Assembly (NCBI GenBank): GCA_964619485.1
Contig: CAZUCI010000023.1
Location: 1 to 37,953 of the forward strand
Reading direction: 5' to 3'
DNA length: 37,953 nt
Source: UBA2882 sp964619485
GTDB taxonomy: Bacteria; Bacillota; Clostridia; Lachnospirales; Lachnospiraceae
The notes beneath the pieces are model-generated. The model did no database searches and was not told the DNA's origin. It saw nothing but the letters and a program-made list of their open reading frames with translations. Positions 31,906 through 37,953 of the stretch are shown one piece after another (positions within the stretch are counted from its first letter, which is position 1; every line of letters begins with the position of its first letter). The position numbers were made by a program, and so were the translations under genes.

Positions 31906-33627
31906 TCACAAACCTGCAAGGACGCGAAATGTTTCTTCCAAATTTAATGTGCCATAGCCCCATTCTCTGGATGGATACACAATATCCCGGCTCCGCTCCG
32001 CTCCGCGGATCAGATAGTTCTTTACTGTAGCTGTGTTGGCCAGTACATCATTCTGTTCAACCACTGCCCACTGCAAAAAATCAGCTGCTGCACCGGCCAT
32101 AATTCCCGTAGCAAGCGAGGAGCCGGTATCTGCTCCAAGAAGTGTGGAAATACCAACTCCCGGAGCCGCCAGATCAGGCGCAACCACCCCGCTGGCAGCA
32201 AACCCGCGGCCACTGTTAATATAGAAGCTGTCATTGGTGGAATTGTAGGTAGAAACCGTCAGCACATCTCGGGCATAGGAGGGCTCTGTCAGTGTAATAA
32301 AGGGACTTCCCTCCAAAAAATAGCTACTGCCATCCAAAAACTGCTCCATGGGAAGCCAGATATTAAACCGTCCGCTTCCGCCTCTTGCAAAAACACGCAG
32401 CTTCCAGATTCCCGGCAGCGGATTCTGAAATCGAATTGCGATAAGCTGCTGTCCGCTTCCCTGCTCCACAAGGATATATCCGACAAAAATTTTTGTCTCC
32501 GCATACACAAAGGAAAATTCTGCACTTCGTCCAAGCTGATAGGGTATTTCGGAAATCGTCTCACCTCCGGGACTGATGATTGAAATGGTATAAATCCCCG
32601 GTGCCTGCCCCCACAGCTCCATCCAGAAGCCTCTTTCTCCTGCACCCACTAACAGCTCCACATCCGTTGAAGCCGATGCCCCTGATGGAGGAAGTACCAG
32701 TTCCCCTTCAAAATGGCCGCTGGCATTTCCTTCATTTCCGCCGCCTACTACCACACATCTTCCTCTGGAAATCGCCAGCATGTTTAAGTAGCCGTCCAAA
32801 ATAGAATCCCCACTATGATCTCCCATATTCGTTCCGATTGCCATACAGACCACCAGAGGACGAATCAAAGGTATGGAAAACTTCTGCACATAGGACAGTG
32901 CCTGCAAAATGTCATTTTCCTGAAAGCACAGCTTATCCTGTCCTATTCCATAAAAATCCTTCAGATACGGCTTTGTCTCCTTCAGCTTTACCACCACAAA
33001 AAAAGCATCCGGTGCAGCCCCGCTGAACTTTGTTCCATCATCATAGCCCCCCGCCACACTGGCAACCTTGGTTCCATGACCAACGGGATCAGTAGTAAGT
33101 CTCTCCCAGCCCTCCTCTTCCATACGACTTAAGTTCTCATTCAGCTCCTCCTGGGTAAATTCCGTTCCGTAAGCAAAGCCCTCCGGCGGTTCTCCCTCCT
33201 GATTGGTCTGATCCCAGATAGCCAGAATCCTGCTGGAGCCGTCCCTTGTTCGAAACGCAGGCAATTCATAACGGATTCCTGTGTCAATAATTGCAATTAC
33301 CACATTCCTGCCCGTAAGCTCCAGTGGAGGACCATTTACTGCCAAAATTCCACTTTCTGCATAGGGCGTCAAATCTGTTCTCACGATATCCTGAAGGATT
33401 CCATAACAGGCAGGTATATACTGATAGCGAAAAAGTGCCACATCTAATACCGGAGCCTGATCTCCTCGTATATGGATAATGCGCAGCCTTCCCTCCAGGA
33501 CCTCTTCGCAGTAGTCAGTATCCTCAGCTAAACCCGGTATAAACTCTGTGATCGGGGCAGAAAAATCCCCTATCAAATCAATATACTCATTGGATATGAT
33601 AGGGGTTTTACAATTTGTATTTGCCAT
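31906..33627 (-). CDS. S8 subtilisin-like serine protease, Csp-like
   Basis: A 573-residue protease of the clostridial Csp type. The catalytic triad is complete: Asp115 in IAIIDTGI, His184 in PVGHGTKVASVAGG and Ser504 in TGSSLATGIMAG. Between His and Ser lies a long insert of about 130 residues (about 310-440) with beta-rich, Ig- or jelly-roll-like sequence, as in CspB. There is no signal peptide or membrane segment, so it is probably cytoplasmic or released in sporulation; Csp proteins cleave the pro-form of a cortex hydrolase in germination. I chose ATG at 33627 (MANTNCKTPII, AGGA upstream); another in-frame start lies at 33657. It precedes the palindrome array and lspA and follows the ClpX-like gene by about 60 bases. 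Confidence 0.9.
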   Translation of the reverse strand: MANTNCKTPIISNEYIDLIGDFSAPITEFIPGLAEDTDYCEEVLEGRLRIIHIRGDQAPVLDVALFRYQYIPACYGILQDIVRTDLTPYAESGILAVNGPPLELTGRNVVIAIIDTGIRYELPAFRTRDGSSRILAIWDQTNQEGEPPEGFAYGTEFTQEELNENLSRMEEEGWERLTTDPVGHGTKVASVAGGYDDGTKFSGAAPDAFFVVVKLKETKPYLKDFYGIGQDKLCFQENDILQALSYVQKFSIPLIRPLVVCMAIGTNMGDHSGDSILDGYLNMLAISRGRCVVVGGGNEGNASGHFEGELVLPPSGASASTDVELLVGAGERGFWMELWGQAPGIYTISIISPGGETISEIPYQLGRSAEFSFVYAETKIFVGYILVEQGSGQQLIAIRFQNPLPGIWKLRVFARGGSGRFNIWLPMEQFLDGSSYFLEGSPFITLTEPSYARDVLTVSTYNSTNDSFYINSGRGFAASGVVAPDLAAPGVGISTLLGADTGSSLATGIMAGAAADFLQWAVVEQNDVLANTATVKNYLIRGAERSRDIVYPSREWGYGTLNLEETFRVLAGL

Positions 33628-33690
33628 ATTTTCATGTTCCTGCATAAACATTCTCATTCTATCTTATGCAAAAAAACATAAAAAAGATAT

Positions 33691-35538
33691 TTATCCTCGA
33701 ATATCAATCACCGGTCCGCCTTTTCCTTCAATGTAATCTCCGGTAATGGTTACCTGACCAATATTTTCATCCTTCGGAATCTCATACATAATATCTAACA
33801 TAAACTCTTCAATAATGGCACGAAGTGCTCTTGCTCCGGTGTCTTTCTCCAAAGCCTTTTTGGCAATGGCACGAAGTGCACTCTCATCAAAATCAAGCTT
33901 CACCTCATCCAGCTCCAGCAGCTTCTGATACTGCTTTAAAATCGCATTCTTCGGCTCGGAAAGAATGGATACCAGCATATCCTCCGTCATACCGTCCACT
34001 GTGAAGACAATTGGAAGACGCCCCAGAAACTCAGGAATCATACCGTACTTTTTCAAATCCTCTACAGTCACCTTGCTGTGAATATTGGTATCCTTGTCAA
34101 ATTCATCCTTCAGCACTGCATTGAAGCCGATGCCAGACTGCTTGGACAGCCTCTGCTTGATGATTTCATCCAGATCCGGGAAAGCGCCTCCACAGATAAA
34201 AAGAATATTTCTGGTGTTGATGGTTGTCAGCGGAACCATGGCATTTTTGCTGTTGGCACCCACAGGTACCTCAATGTCAGCCCCCTCCAGCAGCTTCAGC
34301 ATTCCCTGCTGCACAGATTCTCCTGATACATCACGGGAATTGGTGTTCTGCTTCTTGGCAATCTTATCAATTTCATCGATAAAGACAATACCCATCTCCG
34401 CCTTCTCAACATCATTTCCTGCTGCTGCCAAAAGCTTGGAAAGTACGCTCTCAATATCATCACCGATATATCCCGCCTCTGTCAAGGAGGTTGCATCTGC
34501 AATGGCAAGGGGCACATCCAGAATTCGCGCCAGCGTTTTTACCAGATAGGTCTTACCACATCCGGTAGGTCCAATCATGAGCATGTTGGATTTTTCAATC
34601 TCTATCTCATTCATAGTATTGGTTGCCACACGTTTATAATGATTGTAAACCGCTACAGAAATCACCTTTTTGGCTTTTTCCTGCCCGACTACATACTCAT
34701 CAAGACTGGCTTTGATCTTGTGTGGTGGTGGAACATCCTTCAAATTAATCAGCGGCTTATTATCTTTTCTTTTCTTTTTCAGCTTCTGACGATTGGGGAT
34801 TCCACCCTCACCCTGCAAATCTGCAAGGTTCACAAACCGAATGTTTGGGATCCCACCTGGAATTCCCTGTTTTCCATCTTTTTTTGGCTTCTCTTCGTCT
34901 TCCTTTTCCTGCTTTGCTTCCTGAATACTCTGATTTGGCTGAAAAGCTCCAAAATCCATATTTCCAAGGCTGTTTAATAAATTGGGATCATTAAACATAT
35001 CTCCATAATCAAACTGGCTGACCGCATCCATGGTTTTTTGCATACAATCGTTGCACACGCTGATGTGATTAGGCATTTTGAACTGCTTGCCTGTCATACT
35101 TTCCGGTCTGTGGCAAATGAAGCACACACTCTCATATGCATCCTCAGAATCATGATCATCAGACTCATCTCCGTCGGCATCTTCATCATCAGGCTCATCT
35201 TCGTCAGCATCTTCATCATCAGACTCATCTTCGTCAGCATCTTCATCATCAGACTCATCTTCATTATCTAAATTGTCAGAGTCATCATCCGAATCTTCCT
35301 CAAAATCGTCTTCATTCAAGTCATCCTTTATATCAAAATCAGTCTGAAACTCCTCATCATCCTCATCCGGTGTTTCCGTATGCTCAATCTTTGTTTTTCC
35401 GTGCAGAGGCATTCTGCCGTCCTGCTCATCGCCGGTTTCTTCAAAATCGTCTTCTGAAATCGTTTTATCCTCATCATAAAAAACTTCGTCTGCGATGGTT
35501 TCTTTCTCGTCACTGTCAAAATCAAATTTGTCTGTCAT
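33691..35538 (-). CDS. clpX: ClpX-family AAA+ ATPase with 136-residue acidic N-terminal extension
   Basis: A 615-residue protein; ordinary ClpX is about 420. Residues 1-136 are an Asp/Glu-rich, low-complexity tail with three 10-residue repeats. The ClpX zinc-binding domain follows: Cys139, Cys142, Cys162, Cys165. A Gln/Lys-rich linker (about 200-260) leads to the AAA+ core: Walker A GPTGCGKT (323-330), pore loop GYIG (356-359), Walker B FIDEID (Asp388, Glu389) and a sensor region. The IGF loop that docks ClpP is present (Ile470-Phe472). ClpX unfolds tagged substrates and feeds them to ClpP. No clpP is nearby, so this is likely a second ClpX paralog. Its ATG overlaps the HtrA stop by four bases (ATGA), so both are translated together, with GGAGGAAAACG before the start. 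Confidence 0.88.
   Translation of the reverse strand: MTDKFDFDSDEKETIADEVFYDEDKTISEDDFEETGDEQDGRMPLHGKTKIEHTETPDEDDEEFQTDFDIKDDLNEDDFEEDSDDDSDNLDNEDESDDEDADEDESDDEDADEDEPDDEDADGDESDDHDSEDAYESVCFICHRPESMTGKQFKMPNHISVCNDCMQKTMDAVSQFDYGDMFNDPNLLNSLGNMDFGAFQPNQSIQEAKQEKEDEEKPKKDGKQGIPGGIPNIRFVNLADLQGEGGIPNRQKLKKKRKDNKPLINLKDVPPPHKIKASLDEYVVGQEKAKKVISVAVYNHYKRVATNTMNEIEIEKSNMLMIGPTGCGKTYLVKTLARILDVPLAIADATSLTEAGYIGDDIESVLSKLLAAAGNDVEKAEMGIVFIDEIDKIAKKQNTNSRDVSGESVQQGMLKLLEGADIEVPVGANSKNAMVPLTTINTRNILFICGGAFPDLDEIIKQRLSKQSGIGFNAVLKDEFDKDTNIHSKVTVEDLKKYGMIPEFLGRLPIVFTVDGMTEDMLVSILSEPKNAILKQYQKLLELDEVKLDFDESALRAIAKKALEKDTGARALRAIIEEFMLDIMYEIPKDENIGQVTITGDYIEGKGGPVIDIRG
35161..35250. repeat. 30-bp tandem repeat inside the acidic ClpX extension
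   Basis: Three consecutive 30-base units (35161, 35191, 35221) encode DEDADEDESD-type decapeptides, with a partial unit after them. Units differ at a few positions. Because 30 is a multiple of 3, copy number changes would keep the frame and change only the length of the acidic tail. Confidence 0.9.
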
Positions 35539-36890
35539 CGTTTTCCTCCGAGTGTAACAGTAACCTCGCTCTCCACATAGCCGTTGTTACTGCGTTTTAA
35601 TATTTTTGCCTGAACCTTTGCTCCTTTTTTCAAATATAAAAGCAAATCAGAAAGATCGTCCATACTTGTAATTGCATCTCCATCCAGGGAAACCAGAATA
35701 TCTCCCTTCTCTATACCAGCCTTCCGTGCCGGCGTATCAGAAAACACCTGGGTAATATACAGGCCTGCCGGAATATTGTTCCGTTTCTGCATATCCTCTG
35801 TGACTGCAATGCCGCTGACTCCCAGATATGCGCGCTCGCCCTTGTCATTCTGGGTTCTTGTTTTCTTTGCCATCAGCTCTTCAATAATCGGTTTGGCAGT
35901 GGATATAGGAATCGCATATCCCATCCCCTCAACAGTATCCCCTGCGATTTTGTTGGAATTGATTCCTACCACCTCACCCCTTGCATTCAAAAGGGCTCCT
36001 CCGGAATTTCCCGGATTGATGGCCGCATCAGTCTGGATTAGGTATTTTACATCCACATCCTCCAGATCATCACTGGAAAAAGAGCCGTAATAATCTTCAT
36101 CATCAGAATAGGCGCGGTTGACTGCGCTGATTACACCAGTTGTCACACTCTGCCCATAGCCCAATGCGTTTCCGATGGCAATGGCAGGCTCTCCTACCTT
36201 TAATGCATTGGAATCCCCCAGAGTTGCAAGACGAATGGTCTCCTTGGTGGATGGATCAAGTTCGTCCAGTGAAACGGCAATCACAGCCAGGTCCGTATCG
36301 CGGTTGGTCCCTTTAATCTGGGCATCTGCAACTGCTTCATCGATGAACTGAACCGAAAGCTCGGTGGAATCCTCCACCACATGATTGTTGGTGGCAATGA
36401 GAATCTCTGAATCGTTCTCTCCCACAATGATACCGGAGCCGCTTCCCTCCGCCTCGTAATCATATTGATAGCCCCAGTAATTATCCTCCATCTGATAGGT
36501 TCCAAAGATAGAAACCACACAGGGCATTACATGATCCACAACCGTGGTAACATCTGTCACAATGGTCTGACTTTCATCGGTACTTCCTGCCGCCTGAATT
36601 TCCTCGTTTCCGCCGCTCATGGTGTTGCCTTCGTAAGCTTGTTCCCCGTCAGTCTCATTTCCATCAGCTTCATTGCCATTGGACTCATTTCCATTGGCCT
36701 TATCCCCATCCAGGCTCGTTTCCTTTCCCGCCTGAATCTGTACCGACGGTTCTGTCTCCTGTCCGGCCACAGTAAAATTCTGTGGAAAAACCGCCAGAAT
36801 TATGATTATTACCATTCCTGCTGCCAGTCCAAATACAAGTCCACACAGCAGGCTGGTTCCCAGCTTTTTTAACTTTCTGTCATTTTCCAT
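35535..36890 (-). CDS. HtrA/DegP-type serine protease with PDZ domain
   Basis: A 451-residue membrane-anchored protease. One N-terminal segment (about residues 10-33) is followed by a linker rich in Gly-Asn-Glu-Asp (about 52-90, repeated NGNE and DGNE units). The trypsin-like domain has His170 in TNNHVVED, Asp200 in RDTDLAVIAV and Ser296 in NPGNSGGALLN. The PDZ domain follows from about 360 (AYLGVSGIAVTED, GLYITQVFSDTPARKAGIEKGD). It degrades or refolds misfolded proteins on the outer side of the membrane. The ATG at 36890 has GAGGGAAG upstream; a longer frame begins at 36941. It overlaps the ClpX-like gene by four bases. Confidence 0.93.
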   Translation of the reverse strand: MENDRKLKKLGTSLLCGLVFGLAAGMVIIIILAVFPQNFTVAGQETEPSVQIQAGKETSLDGDKANGNESNGNEADGNETDGEQAYEGNTMSGGNEEIQAAGSTDESQTIVTDVTTVVDHVMPCVVSIFGTYQMEDNYWGYQYDYEAEGSGSGIIVGENDSEILIATNNHVVEDSTELSVQFIDEAVADAQIKGTNRDTDLAVIAVSLDELDPSTKETIRLATLGDSNALKVGEPAIAIGNALGYGQSVTTGVISAVNRAYSDDEDYYGSFSSDDLEDVDVKYLIQTDAAINPGNSGGALLNARGEVVGINSNKIAGDTVEGMGYAIPISTAKPIIEELMAKKTRTQNDKGERAYLGVSGIAVTEDMQKRNNIPAGLYITQVFSDTPARKAGIEKGDILVSLDGDAITSMDDLSDLLLYLKKGAKVQAKILKRSNNGYVESEVTVTLGGKR

Positions 36891-36908
36891 AAGGCTTCCC
36901 TCTGGTAT

Positions 36909-36937
36909 CAGGCGTCTGCTATACGGACAGAAGCCTG
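36909..36937 (-). other. Hairpin in the HtrA leader
   Basis: CAGGC and GCCTG, plus an inner CTG/CAG pair around TCCGTATAG, form an 8-bp stem interrupted by a 2x2 loop, read on the minus strand between glmS and the HtrA ATG. No T-run follows. Function unknown; nothing else is seen in this 70-base spacer. Confidence 0.3.
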
Positions 36938-36960
36938 ACATCTGTATTCTTCAACACTAC

Positions 36961-37953
36961 CTACTCAACAGTTACCGATTTGGCAAGATTTCTTGGTTTA
37001 TCCACGTCACAGCCCTTTCCAACAGCCACATAATAGCCGAACAGCTGCAGTGGAATAATGGCCAGGGAGTTTGCAAAATAAGGATTGGTCTCCGGTATAT
37101 AAATAACATAATCGGCTGCCTTTTCAATTTCTGTATTTCCCTCCAGCGTAACTGCAAGAACAAAAGCTCCTCTCGCCTTTACCTCAACCATGTTGCTGAT
37201 GGTCTTCTGAAACAGCTCCGGCTGAGTGGAAACAGCAGCCACAAGTGTGCCATCCTCTATCAGGGAAATGGTTCCATGCTTCAATTCTCCTGCTGCATAG
37301 GCCTCAGAATGAATATAGGAAATCTCCTTCAATTTCAGAGAGCCCTCCAGAGAAATGGCATAATCTATTCCTCTGCCGATAAAGAAAACATCCTTTGCAC
37401 CAATATAACGGTTTGCAAAACGCTGAATATTATTTTTATTTGCCAGCAAAAGCTCAATCTGGTCCGGAAGCTTTTTCAAATCCTCCATCATTGACTGATA
37501 TTCTGCATCTGCCACAGTCTTTTTCACACGGGCAAATTTCATGGCAAGCAGATAAATGGCAATCAGCTGTGCACTGTAGGCCTTGGTGGTTGCAACCGCA
37601 ATCTCCGGTCCTGCCCAGGTATACATCACACTGTCCGCCTCTCTTGCAATAGAGCTGCCCACAACATTGACAATTCCCAGAACCTTAAAGCCTCGCTCCT
37701 TTGATTTACGGAGTGCTGCCAGTGTATCTGCTGTCTCACCGGACTGACTGATGACAACAACCATGGCTCCCTCCTCCATGACCGGATTGCGGTAACGGAA
37801 CTCCGATGCCACATCGACCTCTACAGAAATTCGGGAAAGACCCTCCAATACATATTTGGCAGTCATGCCAACATGATATGCGGAGCCGCAGGCCACAATG
37901 TAAATTTTCTTTACAGCAGCCATTTCCTCATCTGTCATTTTAAGCTCATCTAT
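36961..37953 (-). CDS. glmS: Glucosamine-6-phosphate synthase (isomerising), 5' part outside the window
   Basis: The C-terminal 330 residues are visible, covering both SIS isomerase domains. The enzyme makes glucosamine-6-phosphate from fructose-6-phosphate and glutamine, the entry to cell-wall precursor synthesis. Sugar-phosphate motifs are ACGSAYHVG and VISQSGETADTLAAL in the first SIS domain. IGRGIDYAISLEGSLKLKEISYIHSE-type sequence, the second-domain and linker signature, is followed by GELKHGTISL. The C-terminus KPRNLAKSVTVE is the classic end of the family. The glutaminase domain lies beyond the right edge. It ends 71 bases before the HtrA start, with no strong terminator, so partial read-through is possible. 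Confidence 0.96.
   Translation of the reverse strand: MDELKMTDEEMAAVKKIYIVACGSAYHVGMTAKYVLEGLSRISVEVDVASEFRYRNPVMEEGAMVVVISQSGETADTLAALRKSKERGFKVLGIVNVVGSSIAREADSVMYTWAGPEIAVATTKAYSAQLIAIYLLAMKFARVKKTVADAEYQSMMEDLKKLPDQIELLLANKNNIQRFANRYIGAKDVFFIGRGIDYAISLEGSLKLKEISYIHSEAYAAGELKHGTISLIEDGTLVAAVSTQPELFQKTISNMVEVKARGAFVLAVTLEGNTEIEKAADYVIYIPETNPYFANSLAIIPLQLFGYYVAVGKGCDVDKPRNLAKSVTVE

Noticed and set aside
31429..31947. 172-codon plus-strand frame running through the N gap
   Set aside because: Translates palindromes, unknown bases and the antisense of the S8 protease 3' end; no ribosome site or domain.

Overview
The window looks like a chromosomal segment of a low-GC Gram-positive Clostridia, most likely a gut Lachnospiraceae. 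That reading rests on AT-rich intergenic DNA, strong Shine-Dalgarno sequences, and a repertoire including DUF368, a Csp-like S8 protease, a PadR/permease-prefix pair, a REC-only regulator and large GT-C-like membrane proteins. All assignments come from reading the sequence, with no database search. Most genes are on the minus strand; only a hybrid histidine kinase and one giant membrane protein are on the plus strand. One 100-N assembly gap interrupts the window at 31750-31849.

Region 1 (1-6.9 kb) is a minus-strand run transcribed from a promoter at 6882-6910: a GT-C membrane glycosyltransferase, hisC, a DUF368 polyprenyl-phosphate translocase, a SAM methyltransferase, hslO (Hsp33, TTG start) and nadE (cut by the window edge). 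Region 2 (6.9-14.6 kb) is envelope-directed: an 891-aa Ig-repeat surface protein with a membrane anchor and cytoplasmic tail, an SGNH/MBOAT pair that probably O-acylates an exported glycan, a 41-aa membrane peptide, a PdaB-like polysaccharide deacetylase and an EamA transporter. Several junctions here carry RNA structures: a potential pseudoknot, a terminator that contains a ribosome binding site, and short tandem repeats.

Region 3 (14.6-20.9 kb) is regulatory and membrane: a hybrid kinase with its own receiver and HPt domains, a DPM1-like GT2, a PadR regulator with a clear self-operator and its permease-prefix membrane partner, and a REC-only regulator translationally coupled to an ArsB/NhaD-type transporter. 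Region 4 (20.9-28.7 kb) looks like a surface-glycan locus: a CgeB-like glycosyltransferase, a UGM/PPOX-like flavoprotein and a GT-C protein run leftwards from a promoter region that also drives a 1025-aa membrane protein rightwards.

Region 5 (28.7-38 kb) holds cysK, a divergent carbamate kinase, a divergent lspA, a noncoding stretch with four TCGATAT palindromes and 36-bp repeats around the assembly gap, a Csp-like serine protease, a ClpX-family ATPase with a 136-residue acidic N-terminal extension translationally coupled to an HtrA protease, and the 3' part of glmS. The most unusual items are the acidic ClpX/HtrA pair, the palindrome array beside the gap, the potential pseudoknot between the MBOAT and SGNH genes, and the terminator that buries the start region of the deacetylase.
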